A DNA stretch of 64,000 bases from Solitalea canadensis DSM 3403 (GCF_000242635.2 NC_017770.1:1748669-1812668), one strand, 5' to 3'; numbered from the stretch's first letter, positions 35,487-44,178 are shown. Translations and numbers: made by a program. The notes: generated by a model from the letters alone, not told the origin.

Positions 35487-35879
35487 ATTATGTAATTATT
35501 AGATTTAGTTATGTAACGTTCCCGCTGGTTTATAGTGATACATTTATTCTGTAATTGTTAAACTACTATTAAAATAAAAATCATGGAAGAAACCAAATCA
35601 TCAGGAACGTTCGGACAAGGAAAATGGTCTGAACAAAAAACTAAGCTTATTGCAAAGTTTCCTGTTTTAACAGATGCCGATGTTCACTACGAACAGGGTA
35701 ATAGAGGAGAAATGTTGAGAAAGATTGAAACCAAATTGGGTAAAACCAAAGAGGAATTAGATTTAATTATTCAACAACTATAATTTCTATTTAATATGAT
35801 AATGAGTCGAAAATCTTTTGGCTCATTATTCTTTTGAGATTTTAAAGCTATTTCTTAAACACTACAAAGGTATATTGAG
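35475..35879 (+). repeat. Segmental duplication, copy 1 (csbD module)
   Basis: About 405 bp, nearly identical to 40882-41285. It begins inside the last four codons of the AraC gene and ends about 95 nt after csbD. Because copy 2 carries the AraC tail without the gene, this copy is the source. Confidence 0.85.
35583..35783 (+). CDS. CsbD-like general stress protein, copy 1
   Basis: 66 aa. CsbD pattern: KWSEQKTKLIAKFPVLTDADVHYEQGNRGEMLRKIETKLGKTKEEL, a small hydrophilic helical protein of unknown biochemical role induced by general stress in other bacteria. A paralogue at 40990 differs at only six positions. It stands alone, about 95 nt after the AraC gene. Confidence 0.85.
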   Translation: MEETKSSGTFGQGKWSEQKTKLIAKFPVLTDADVHYEQGNRGEMLRKIETKLGKTKEELDLIIQQL

Positions 35880-35937
35880 TTAGAGGCATAGGCAATAGCG
35901 GGTTCAATGAATGTTTTTTAACAACTTATTTAATAAG

Positions 35938-36363
35938 ATGAAAAAGTTAATTATGTCCTTAATTATAATAGGTTTTATAGCGGGATTGAGTGTTTTGGCC
36001 TTTGGCCGAGAGGGTTTATTAAAAATAATTGAGCCCCGGGACGTTCGGGTTTTAGCTAATAATGTAGATTCTTTAGACTATGCACAGTTTAAGAAAGATG
36101 CCCAGGAAAAAATTCAGAGTAATGATAAAGATATTGCCGATTTAAAAGCAAAAATGAAATCAAAAGCTAAAGAAGGCAATGCCAAGGCAAGTAGCCGATA
36201 CAGTAAAAAAATTGAAGATCTGGAAGCTAAAAACGATGATCTGCGCCAGCGAATCACCGATTACAAATATAATAACAGTGATTGGTCGTCATTTAAGCAA
36301 AAGTTCGATCATGACATGTATGAATTAAGCAAAGCATTTAAAGGACTTACTTCCAAAAAGTAA
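35938..36363 (+). CDS. Exported coiled-coil protein
   Basis: 141 aa from the ATG at 35938 (an upstream ATG at 35911 would add nine residues). Signal peptide or membrane anchor in residues 1-24 (KKLIMSLIIIGFIAGLSVLAFG). Then comes a long charged coiled coil (FKKDAQEKIQSNDKDIADLKAKMKSKAKEG...KIEDLEAKNDDLRQRI), ending WSSFKQKFDHDMYELSKAFKGL. This looks like a periplasmic helical stress protein. No named family is recognised with certainty. A terminator follows at 36372. Confidence 0.75.
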   Translation: MKKLIMSLIIIGFIAGLSVLAFGREGLLKIIEPRDVRVLANNVDSLDYAQFKKDAQEKIQSNDKDIADLKAKMKSKAKEGNAKASSRYSKKIEDLEAKNDDLRQRITDYKYNNSDWSSFKQKFDHDMYELSKAFKGLTSKK

Positions 36364-36371
36364 ACAAGCCC

Positions 36372-36406
36372 AAGGTTCACCATCATATAAAAGGGTGAAC
36401 CTTTTA
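36372..36406 (+). terminator. Rho-independent terminator
   Basis: 10-bp perfect stem AAGGTTCACC/GGTGAACCTT (36372-36381 with 36394-36403), then a T-rich tail, directly after the coiled-coil gene. Confidence 0.8.
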
Positions 36407-36435
36407 TTATTATTAATTATTAATTATTGAATTAC

Positions 36436-36548
36436 GTAAGGAGGGAAGCGAGGTTATTGAAAAATCAAAAGCACTTTATTGTTGAAATAATATAGTGGGG
36501 GTAAGCAAAATAATCGTTAAAAAGTCGATAGGCCATGTTAGTTAAACT
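36436..36548 (+). pseudogene. Decayed cupin gene (paralogue of 41342)
   Basis: Nucleotide similarity to the 5' third of the cupin gene at 41342: GAAAAATCAAAAGCACT, then TTGTTGAAATAATA and AAAAGTCGA-like segments in the same order, with internal deletions. It follows the csbD copy 1 neighbourhood as the intact cupin follows csbD copy 2, so a csbD-cupin unit existed twice. Confidence 0.65.
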
Positions 36549-36692
36549 TGCACTTGCCCAATATTACCAATGCTACAAACGGACGCTTTAAAATGATATA
36601 ATAGGCACAATCTTTGGATTACAACAATATGCAAGGTGTAGGAGCTTTATAAGTGATCTTGAAATGGACAAGCTATTTGCGTATATTTTATT

Positions 36693-38570
36693 ATGATGCA
36701 ACTTAAGAATAACAGAAGTCGGCCTATAATTTTTTTTGCTTACATATTCTTTTGCTCATTTCCTCTCGTAGTACAAGCTGTTAACGATGCTTGGGGACTC
36801 ACAAATTTTTCTTTTTACAATGACACACTTACTTCCGATTCGGGAAATAAAATGAGTTTTACCATAGATTCACTAAGATATAGCAATTCGGGAGATACAC
36901 TGATTAAAATATTGAAGAATGCAGCCTATGATGTTCTAAGTGAAAGACCATATCGGCCATATCATGGTAGGGTGATTCGTGATGTTATTATCCTTCAGGT
37001 GAACGTTTTTAACAAAGACACAAAGGAAAATCGTCAACAACATAATAGCATTCTAAAACTGCAACATCTTCTGGACTTTTTGCACGTAAACACCAAAACC
37101 AAGGTTATCAAGGAAGGATTGTTTTTCAGCAAGAACGATACAGTGAGTCCATATCTTATGGCATATAACGCGTATTACCTGCGTAATTTACCCTTCTTCC
37201 AGGCAGCAGAAATTTCTATTAAACCTCTTTCACATACTAAGGACTCTGTCGATGTAGTAATCATTACTCAGGATGCTTTTGAATTCGGAGCAAGCTTTGC
37301 CAACTCAAAGGTGACACTATACAATGTCAATTTTCTGGGAGGAGGTCAGCGAGTTGACGTGGCAATGAGTATTGACAAGCATCGTAAACCTACTGTAGGA
37401 ACGGCTGCTTCATATGCCAAATATAATGTGTTGGGGAGTTTTGTGGATGCAGCCATTGGCTATACCACATTAAACGACGCAGCTCCTATTGATACTGGGG
37501 TTTATGAAACTTCTTTATTTATGCATATGGACAGGCAACTCTATAAACCTACCGTGAGGATAGGTGGTGGCTTAACCATGTCATACAATTACTCCATAGA
37601 TGTTGACTCCCGATCGGCTGGTTCTTATCGAAACTATGCCTACAAATATTTTGATGTTTGGGGAGCCTGGGCATTTAATGTGCAGCAACTGCTTAAAATA
37701 GGTTTTGAGAATCGTACTCGCAAAGCGATATCATTAAGGTATAGCCTTATTGATTTTAGTCGCCAACCACAGCAGCAGATTTACCGTCTAGATCCCGTTT
37801 ATAACAATCGCCAATATGTAATCGGACAATACAACTTTTTCCTACAAAGCTATTTCAAAACACGTTATGTGTATGGATTTGGCCGAATAGAAGATATTCC
37901 AAGCGGCTACAATCTGGCACTAACAACAGGTGTGGAAAGATGGATTAACAGGGAACGGATTTATACAGGAGCACAATTTGAACGCTCAAAGATATTTACC
38001 AAGGGCAATTTTATGGTAACAACCATTGGCCTGGGCGGTTTTTTCAGAAATGGGTTTGAAGATGTGGTGATGGAGTTTAAAAATGATTATTACACTAAAC
38101 TTTACTCCCTTAGTCGATGGAAGCTTCGTTACATGGTCGGTTTAAACTATATGATCGGAATAAATCCCCATTTTAATAAGTCGATTAACCTGAACACTGA
38201 AAAGGGCATCATAGGCTATGATTCTGAGTTGCTACATGGGTATCAGCGTATTAAGCTTACAGGTGAAGCTAATTGCTATGCTCCATTTCAGTTATTGGGG
38301 TTTAAATTTAATTTTTTTACAGTTGCCCAGGTAGCGCAGCTTGGAGACAATGATGAACTCCTTTTCGGAAACCGGCTGTACTCCGTGCTGGGAACCGGTG
38401 TACGCATTAGAAATGAAAGTCTCGCGTTTCGTACCTTAGAAATAGGGGCTTATCTCTACCCTGGAGGCCCTTCAGATATGGAAAAAACCGGTATTCAGAT
38501 CAGAGGCATCCCGAATATACGATTCAGAACTACGCCCATTCAGCGTCCTGAATTTATACGCTTTGAATAA
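36693..38570 (+). CDS. Outer-membrane beta-barrel protein with POTRA-like N-terminus
   Basis: 625 aa. Signal peptide (about 1-30). The N-terminal periplasmic part (about 75-200) has a POTRA-like rhythm: YRPYHGRVIRDVIILQVNVFNKDTKE... LDFLHVNTKTKVIKEGLFFSKNDTVSPYLMAYNAYYLRNLPFFQAAEISIKP... DSVDVVIITQD. This matches the basal part of BamA/TamA-like proteins. The rest (about 205-625) alternates amphipathic strands ending in aromatic residues and terminates IRFE. The cargo or role is unknown; it is isolated from known partners. Confidence 0.75.
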   Translation: MMQLKNNRSRPIIFFAYIFFCSFPLVVQAVNDAWGLTNFSFYNDTLTSDSGNKMSFTIDSLRYSNSGDTLIKILKNAAYDVLSERPYRPYHGRVIRDVIILQVNVFNKDTKENRQQHNSILKLQHLLDFLHVNTKTKVIKEGLFFSKNDTVSPYLMAYNAYYLRNLPFFQAAEISIKPLSHTKDSVDVVIITQDAFEFGASFANSKVTLYNVNFLGGGQRVDVAMSIDKHRKPTVGTAASYAKYNVLGSFVDAAIGYTTLNDAAPIDTGVYETSLFMHMDRQLYKPTVRIGGGLTMSYNYSIDVDSRSAGSYRNYAYKYFDVWGAWAFNVQQLLKIGFENRTRKAISLRYSLIDFSRQPQQQIYRLDPVYNNRQYVIGQYNFFLQSYFKTRYVYGFGRIEDIPSGYNLALTTGVERWINRERIYTGAQFERSKIFTKGNFMVTTIGLGGFFRNGFEDVVMEFKNDYYTKLYSLSRWKLRYMVGLNYMIGINPHFNKSINLNTEKGIIGYDSELLHGYQRIKLTGEANCYAPFQLLGFKFNFFTVAQVAQLGDNDELLFGNRLYSVLGTGVRIRNESLAFRTLEIGAYLYPGGPSDMEKTGIQIRGIPNIRFRTTPIQRPEFIRFE

Positions 38571-38934
38571 ACCCGCAAGAATATAAATTCACGACTATGA
38601 ATGATGGATGTGGGTTCATGATGGCTCTAAAAAAAATCACATTCAAAAAATAAGATTTGTAAAAGACTAAAAGTAAAATGAAAAAGCTTGAATAAAACAA
38701 ATTTCGCCACAATCATCTATTTGAATGATACATAATTATGGCATGACCTTTAACCTGATTCCTCCTGAGATTATTCGTCATTTAATACTTGGCAAAGAGT
38801 TCAGATGGCGGATATCTTTTAGTTTAATCGGACGGATGTTATAAACTGAAAAAATAGTTATTCAAAGATGTTCTTATGCATTTGCGAGTTGCAGATTAAA
38901 TTTCCGATATTATAGAAAAGAAATACCTACGATC
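38571..38934. other. Intergenic region before cls
   Basis: 364 nt, AT-rich. No gene, RNA or clear repeat seen. Confidence 0.5.
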
Positions 38935-40398
38935 ATGTTGTCTATTACATCACTTGTTTATTTTATCATATTGACTTTATATGTATTACTAATTATTACA
39001 GTAATAATTAAAATAGTAATGGATAATAAAACTCCTGCCAAATCATTAGGGTATCTTCTTATTGTTGTGTTAATACCAGTTGCTGGGGTTATTATCTACC
39101 TATTTTTTGGGTTGAATTTCCGTAAGAAAAAACTCTATACAAAAAAAATTGAGCAGGATGAAGCGATGTTTTCAGCAACAAAGCAGCAGAAGGTTCTTGA
39201 TTCAGAAAGTTTTTTGAAAAAAAACAAAGACCTATTAAAAGGTAAAGAACCCATTGTTAAATTCTTATTAAATAAGGTTTTATCTCCACTTTATCCGGTA
39301 GAAAAGATAAAGCTGCTAATTAATGGGAATGAGAAGTTTGAAATGCTGTTAGCTGAATTAGAACAAGCCAAAAACCATATCCATTTGGAATATTACATTT
39401 ATGAGGATGATGTGATTGGAAATAGGATTAAAGATATTCTTATACGTAAAATTAAAGAAGGTGTAAGAGTTCGATTTATTTACGATGCTTTTGGTAGTCA
39501 TGCAATTAAAAAGCAATTAGAGAAAGAATTACAGGAAGCTGGCATTGAAATTTATCCATTTTATAGTATTAAATTTTTTCTTTTATCCAATCGGATCTAT
39601 TATCGTAACCACCGTAAAATCATTGTCATTGACGGAAATATAGGATTTGTTGGCGGTATAAATGTAGGGGATCGCTATCTTAATAATGGAAAGCCTAAGG
39701 AGCTTTTTTGGCGCGATACCCATTTGATGATGATGGGAGGTGCAGTAGCAGGCCTTCAATCAACATTTATTGCTGATTGGAATTTTTGCAGTGGAAGTAA
39801 ATTAAAGATAACGAAAGAATTATTTCCTCATATGAAGGACTGTCAGTATGATGCTTTGGTACAAATAGCTGTCAGCGGGCCCGATTCACCAATTGCAAAT
39901 ATTATGTTTTCTTATTTTGCAGCTATTAATTCTGCCCTCGAAAAGTTATATATTACAACTCCTTATTTTATTCCTAATGAAAGTATTTTGGACGCTATTA
40001 AGCGCTCGGCTCTTAGTGGAGTAGATGTACGTTTATTGGTTCCTGGTGAAGGGGATTCGAAATTTGTGAACGCAGCATCTTGTTCATATTATGAAGAACT
40101 ATTGAGTACAGGTGTAAGAATATTCCGATACCAAAAAGGCTTTGTTCATGCTAAAACAATAACTGTAGATGATAATTTATCTATAATTGGAACCGCAAAT
40201 ATGGATATAAGAAGCTTCCATTTGAACTTTGAAGTGAATGCCATGGTTTATGATAAAAGATTAAATCAGGAACTGAATACAGCATTTATAAATGATATTA
40301 AACAGAGTAAAGAGCTTAAGTTAGATGTTTGGAGCAAACGAAATCAACTGAAAAAGTTTGGTGATGCATCAGCGAGGTTAGTTTCATCACTTTTATAA
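38935..40398 (+). CDS. cls: Cardiolipin synthase
   Basis: 487 aa, typical length. Two N-terminal transmembrane helices (ITSLVYFIILTLYVLLIITVIIKI; LGYLLIVVLIPVAGVIIYLFFGLNF) are followed by two phospholipase-D domains. The HKD motifs are NHRKIIVIDGNIGFVGGINVGDRY (about 225) and VHAKTITVDDNLSIIGTANMDIRSF (about 405). It joins two phosphatidylglycerols to cardiolipin at the inner membrane. It is a single gene; the downstream flank carries an IS3 remnant. Confidence 0.93.
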   Translation: MLSITSLVYFIILTLYVLLIITVIIKIVMDNKTPAKSLGYLLIVVLIPVAGVIIYLFFGLNFRKKKLYTKKIEQDEAMFSATKQQKVLDSESFLKKNKDLLKGKEPIVKFLLNKVLSPLYPVEKIKLLINGNEKFEMLLAELEQAKNHIHLEYYIYEDDVIGNRIKDILIRKIKEGVRVRFIYDAFGSHAIKKQLEKELQEAGIEIYPFYSIKFFLLSNRIYYRNHRKIIVIDGNIGFVGGINVGDRYLNNGKPKELFWRDTHLMMMGGAVAGLQSTFIADWNFCSGSKLKITKELFPHMKDCQYDALVQIAVSGPDSPIANIMFSYFAAINSALEKLYITTPYFIPNESILDAIKRSALSGVDVRLLVPGEGDSKFVNAASCSYYEELLSTGVRIFRYQKGFVHAKTITVDDNLSIIGTANMDIRSFHLNFEVNAMVYDKRLNQELNTAFINDIKQSKELKLDVWSKRNQLKKFGDASARLVSSLL

Positions 40399-40484
40399 AA
40401 AAATACCAATTTCAAAAATAAATGACTGTTGAAGGTTGTTAAATAAGATTCCCAACGCAAAAATCTTTAATTTATTGGTGCCTT
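40399..40484. other. Spacer after cls
   Basis: Short AT-rich spacer between cls and the IS3 remnant. Nothing recognised. Confidence 0.4.
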
Positions 40485-40840
40485 TTAACTCATAATCTTT
40501 TAAGAATACGCATAATAACCGAGTCGTTGATTTTTATATATTGACAAATCATGTTGATATGGTTATTGGTAGTAAGATAGTAACGCCGCAAAGATTGTAT
40601 TAGCAACTGATTGACTCTGAGGATATCAAAAAAATCCGGGCCTATTTTCAAAACCTTTAATTCATCCTTCTTTAAACAATATATAGTTCCTTGTCACCAG
40701 GTCTGGGCAGGTAGATTTGCTTGCTCATTACCAGTTTTACCAGGTAGGCCGCCTTCTGTTGTTTAATTGATTTTCTTTGAGTTTGCGGTAAGCCTGTCGG
40801 TCTATCCCAAACAAATGTTCAGCCAGATCAATCGTCCTTC
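40485..40840 (-). pseudogene. IS3 family transposase (orfB) N-terminal fragment, decayed
   Basis: Read on the minus strand across at least one frameshift it gives LAEHLFGIDRQAYRKLKEN..., KAAYLVKLVMSKQIYLPRPGDKELYCLKKDELKVLKIG, FFDILRVNQLLIQSLRRYYLTTNNH. This is the start of IS3-type OrfB (LFGxxRQAYY, RxGxRKLYxLLxxEL, FDxLRxNxLLI, RSYxxTTxSxH). The catalytic core is gone. It adjoins the second csbD copy and may mark how that copy moved. Confidence 0.65.
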
Positions 40841-40881
40841 AAAAATAATCTCTTTTTAAACGCAAAGAATCGTTGTGTGTT

Positions 40882-41285
40882 GATAATGTGTGAATTATGT
40901 AACTATTATATTTAGTTATGTAACGTTCCCGTTGGTTTATAGTGGTACATTTATTCTATAATTGTTAAACTACTATTAAGATAAAAATCATGGAAGAAAC
41001 CAAATCATCAGGAACGTTCGGACAAAGAAAATGGTCTGAACAAAAAACTAAGCTTATTGCAAAGTTTCCTGTTTTAACAGATGCCGATGTTCATTACGAA
41101 CTGGGGAATAGAGAAAAAATGTTAAGAAAAATTGAAACCAAATTGGGTAAAACCAAAGAGGAATTAAATTTAATTATTCAACAACTATAATTTCTATTTA
41201 ATATGATAATGGGTCAATATCTTTTGGCTCATTATTCTTTTGAGATTTTAAAGCTATTTCTTAAATGCTAGAAAGGTATATTAAG
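40882..41285 (+). repeat. Segmental duplication, copy 2 (csbD module)
   Basis: About 404 bp matching 35475-35879, starting with the orphaned last codons of the AraC gene (GATAATGTGTGA). It is inserted next to an IS3 remnant. Confidence 0.85.
40990..41190 (+). CDS. CsbD-like general stress protein, copy 2
   Basis: 66 aa, differing from copy 1 (35583) by a few conservative changes (for example Gly13 to Arg, Gln38 to Leu). It lies inside the duplicated segment together with its upstream region. In the upstream region the putative -7 box is TATAATTG here against TGTAATTG in copy 1, so expression of the two copies may differ. Confidence 0.83.
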   Translation: MEETKSSGTFGQRKWSEQKTKLIAKFPVLTDADVHYELGNREKMLRKIETKLGKTKEELNLIIQQL

Positions 41286-41341
41286 ATGAGATTTAATTAA
41301 TAGCAAACGGCTTATGTGCAGTGAGTAAAGGAGAACAGAAA

Positions 41342-41680
41342 ATGGACAGAGGTGAAGTTGAAAAATCAAAAGCACTCATCATTGTTGAAATAATAGAGTA
41401 CTTATCGAATGCGGTTGTAAGCAAAACAATCATCAAAAAGTCGACCGGCAATATTAGTGTACTTTCATTTGATACCGGCGAAATGTTAACTGAAAAAATT
41501 TCTCCATTTGATACGTTTGCTCAAATAATAGAAGGCAATGCGGAAGTAATTATTGATGGTAAGTTGAACTTATTAACGACAGGGCAATCGATCATTATAC
41601 CTGCACACTCACCCAATAGTATAAAAGCAAATGAGCGCTTTAAAATGATAGTAACGGTTATAAAAAGCGGATATGAGTAA
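41342..41680 (+). CDS. Cupin-domain protein
   Basis: 112 aa. The ATG at 41342 is chosen because an AAAGGAG Shine-Dalgarno-like sequence sits 8 nt upstream, rare in this window; a GTG at 41321 is the alternative. The single beta-barrel cupin shows FDTGEMLTEKISPFDTFAQIIEGNAEVIIDGKLNLLTTGQSIIIPAHSPNSIKANERFKMIVTVIK. The usual metal-binding His-x-His is replaced (SPFDTFAQI), so it is probably not a metal-dependent enzyme. It follows csbD copy 2 by about 150 nt and precedes the lmo0937 family gene. Confidence 0.82.
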   Translation: MDRGEVEKSKALIIVEIIEYLSNAVVSKTIIKKSTGNISVLSFDTGEMLTEKISPFDTFAQIIEGNAEVIIDGKLNLLTTGQSIIIPAHSPNSIKANERFKMIVTVIKSGYE

Positions 41681-41735
41681 ATGAAAATAAAAATAAATGT
41701 GTTAAACAGGATTAGCAAATTTAAAAATTAAAATC

Positions 41736-41891
41736 ATGGGAAATTTATTGTATATACTGGCTGTACTATTGATAATAGGATGGCTAATTGGTTTTTTTGC
41801 TTTTCATGCAAGTGGTCTCATTCACATACTGTTAGTTATTGCTTTAGTTGCAATAATTATAAGGGTCTTGAAGGGCAGAACTGTCGTTTGA
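41736..41891 (+). CDS. lmo0937 family small membrane protein
   Basis: 51 aa, ATG at 41736, TGA at 41889-41891. Two transmembrane helices (LLYILAVLLIIGWLIGFFAF and LIHILLVIALVAIIIRVL) joined by HASGLIH, the signature GxxxFxxxxLIHxLLVxAxxxxxxRxxxGR of this family. Function unknown; it commonly neighbours CsbD and other envelope-stress genes. Confidence 0.85.
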   Translation: MGNLLYILAVLLIIGWLIGFFAFHASGLIHILLVIALVAIIIRVLKGRTVV

Positions 41892-41947
41892 TTATGAATT
41901 AATTCTGTAGAAGAATTATAATGGAAGTTCAAGGCAGAAGATGATCA

Positions 41948-42159
41948 GATGAAGAAACTGCACCCGTTAGTATTAGATTAGTAAATGGCGCCATCAAAGA
42001 AAATAAAACTCCAGCATCCTCCGGAGGAGCTCTTTTCCAAGAGGGCGAGAACTTTCTGATAAGGTAGTACAATTTGGTGGTAGCTGGAAGTTTATTATTC
42101 TATTTGGAATTGTGCTGGTTGGCTGGATTTTATATAATGTTTTTACCAGGAGGAAATAA
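41948..42159 (+). pseudogene. DUF1003 N-terminal fragment, frameshifted and truncated
   Basis: A first frame reads EETAPVSIRLVNGAIKEN... ALFQEGENF. After a one-base loss near 42052 the other frame continues LSDKVVQFGGSWKFIILFGIVLVGWILYNVFTRRK and stops at 42157-42159. FGGSWKFI and the following helix are the first transmembrane segment of DUF1003. The second half (PYPFILLN...) is absent, complementary to the short DUF1003 gene at 28509. Confidence 0.65.
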
Positions 42160-42168
42160 AAGAAAACA

Positions 42169-42405
42169 ATGAATACACTCTCTTTAAATAAAAGTTTGAT
42201 GCAAGACATAATTACTGCATTAGTTGAGATGGAAGAACTTTGTCCTGAATTGTATTTGTTTATAGATGAAACACCTCAATTAATTAGTGATAGTGATATA
42301 ACCGAAAACGGACCTAGCATTATTGCTTTGCAAGAATATTTGCAAACATTAAAGTGTCAATTAGTAAAAGCCGGCAACACTTCAAAATTAATTTATAATG
42401 CATGA
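42169..42405 (+). CDS. Small hypothetical protein
   Basis: 78 aa, starting 9 nt after the DUF1003 remnant stop. GGAGG sits 15 nt before the ATG. Acidic and helical (LNKSLMQDIITALVEMEELCPELYLFIDETPQLISDSD... IIALQEYLQTLKCQLVKAGN). No family recognised. The stretch 42406-42651 after it holds no gene. Confidence 0.5.
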   Translation: MNTLSLNKSLMQDIITALVEMEELCPELYLFIDETPQLISDSDITENGPSIIALQEYLQTLKCQLVKAGNTSKLIYNA

Positions 42406-42651
42406 ATTTGTACGGCGAAAGAAAAAGAATATAACTGTTGGCTAAGTATGAATGTTCTGTTAAACACGGAATAATACCAGTTAAACAGCTTGGTAAAACC
42501 AGACTGGATATGGACTTCCCATAAACGAATCCTACGACCCCGACAGAAAACAAAAAGCTCAATTATGCAAATGGTTGAGACATAGTCATCGTTGCCGACG
42601 ACGATTAATTGCCTCGTAAACTGTTCTTTGTAAGGTTACTTTCAGGTTTAA

Positions 42652-44067
42652 TCAGCGCATTCCTTTTACCAAATGGCCCAATTTTTCCAGTGCTTGTTTT
42701 ACGCTTTCGTTCCATATTGATCCGTAGTTTAATCGCAGACAGTTTTGAAACTGATTTTGAAGTGTAAAAATCCTGCCAGGTGCAATACTTATTCTATGAC
42801 GTAACGCTTTGTCATATAAAACAGAAGTATCTTTTTTTTTATCCATTTCAAGCCATAAAGTGAATCCTCCCTGGGGACGATTGACTTTTGTGTTTTTTGG
42901 AAAATTTTCACCTATCGTTCGTATAAAATTTAAACAGTTCCCCTGAAGTGTGCGACGCATGCTACGCAGATGGTTCTCATATCGACCATTTTCCAGGAAA
43001 TTTGCAATTACTTCCTGGGTAATCGATGTGGAAGAAATAGCGTGTGTTAGTTTTAATTGAATAACCTGTTCCTTAAATTTTCCGGGAGCTACCCAACCAA
43101 CCCTATAACCTGGTGCTAATGTTTTAGACATCGATCCACACCATAAAACTATTCCCTCTGAATCAAATGCTTTACATGGTTTTGGACGAGCTGTACCAAA
43201 ATAGAGATCTCCATAAAGATCATCTTCAATCAGGGGTATGCCTTGCTCTGTGAGCATGCGCACAACTGCAATTTTGTTTTCCTCAGGCATACAGCTGCCT
43301 AATGGATTACTGAAATTACTGACCAATACGCACGCATTTATTTTAGGTAACACTTTTTTCAAAGCATCTGGTTCTATACCTGTTATGGGGTGGGTTGGTA
43401 ACTCCATTATTTTCAACCCAAGACTTTTAGCAAGTTGCAGGATTCCGAAATATGCTGGGCTTTCTACTGCTATGGTATCACCATGTTTAGTAGTAGCCAT
43501 CAGGCAATAAAAGAGTGCATTGATAGCCCCCGAAGTACTAACAATATCTTCTGCTGTTAAACCTCCTTCCCAAGCAAATGCCCAGCGAGCAATGTTCTTG
43601 CGCAGTTTTAGGTTTCCTTGCGTGTCTTCATATGCTGTACCACTCCCTTGAAGCGAACGCATTGCATTTACAAGCTCCTTGTTCAATTTTGCAACGGGCA
43701 ACAATCGTTCATCAGGTATACCGACAGATAGATTAATCATAGAAGGGTCGACTAATGAATCATGGACTTTCTTAATTAAGGCTTCAGTGTCCAACAACCC
43801 GGCTAAAGGACTTGGTTGACTTATCGTAGGTATTGTTAATCTGTACTGACATGAATTGCTAACAAAGAAGCCCGATTTTGGTCTTGATTCAATCATACCT
43901 TTTCGTTCCAGCTCCAAGTATGCTTGTATTGATGTATTCATGCTAACCCCATACTCAGTGCAAATAGTGCGTAGTGAAGGCAATTTTTCGCCAATTTTCC
44001 ATCCACCGCTTCTTATTTGTTTTTCTAACGTAAAGGCTATTCTCACATACAATGGTTCTTTATCCAT
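42652..44067 (-). CDS. MocR/PdxR-type GntR regulator with aminotransferase domain
   Basis: 471 aa. N-terminal GntR winged helix (1-70: PLYVRIAFTLEKQIRSGGWKIGEKLPSLRTICTEYGVSMNTSIQAYLELERKGMIESRPKSGFFV), then a fold-type I aminotransferase domain (95-471) with SGAINALFYCL, SNPLGSCMPEE, IEDDLYGDLYF and the PLP-lysine motif CGSMSKTLAPGYRVGW. MocR proteins sense PLP or amino-acid derivatives and control a neighbouring gene. The divergent GNAT gene at 44179 is the likely target; phased direct repeats lie between them. Confidence 0.92.
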   Translation of the reverse strand: MDKEPLYVRIAFTLEKQIRSGGWKIGEKLPSLRTICTEYGVSMNTSIQAYLELERKGMIESRPKSGFFVSNSCQYRLTIPTISQPSPLAGLLDTEALIKKVHDSLVDPSMINLSVGIPDERLLPVAKLNKELVNAMRSLQGSGTAYEDTQGNLKLRKNIARWAFAWEGGLTAEDIVSTSGAINALFYCLMATTKHGDTIAVESPAYFGILQLAKSLGLKIMELPTHPITGIEPDALKKVLPKINACVLVSNFSNPLGSCMPEENKIAVVRMLTEQGIPLIEDDLYGDLYFGTARPKPCKAFDSEGIVLWCGSMSKTLAPGYRVGWVAPGKFKEQVIQLKLTHAISSTSITQEVIANFLENGRYENHLRSMRRTLQGNCLNFIRTIGENFPKNTKVNRPQGGFTLWLEMDKKKDTSVLYDKALRHRISIAPGRIFTLQNQFQNCLRLNYGSIWNESVKQALEKLGHLVKGMR

Positions 44068-44074
44068 AACTAAT

Positions 44075-44146
44075 TATCTGTACTCATCAAAATTAATAAA
44101 ACTGTATCTGTACTCATGTTTATGTATTAATTAATTTTGTACTAAT
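44075..44146. promoter_or_regulatory. Phased direct repeats, probable MocR operator
   Basis: TATCTGTACTCAT occurs at 44075-44087 and 44105-44117 (exactly 30 bp apart). A third, weaker copy, ATTTTGTACTAAT, is at 44134-44146. The third overlaps TAATTTTG (44132-44139), a -7 promoter match for the GNAT gene. Direct repeats about three helical turns apart are typical MocR targets. Confidence 0.7.
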
Positions 44147-44178
44147 GAAAAAATAAAAACTAATATTTATTAAACTTG

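Noticed and set aside
42410-42650. Possible gene fragments downstream of the 78-aa ORF
   Set aside because: Short frames (for example KYECSVKHGIIPVKQLGKTRLDMDFP) could not be matched to any family I know.
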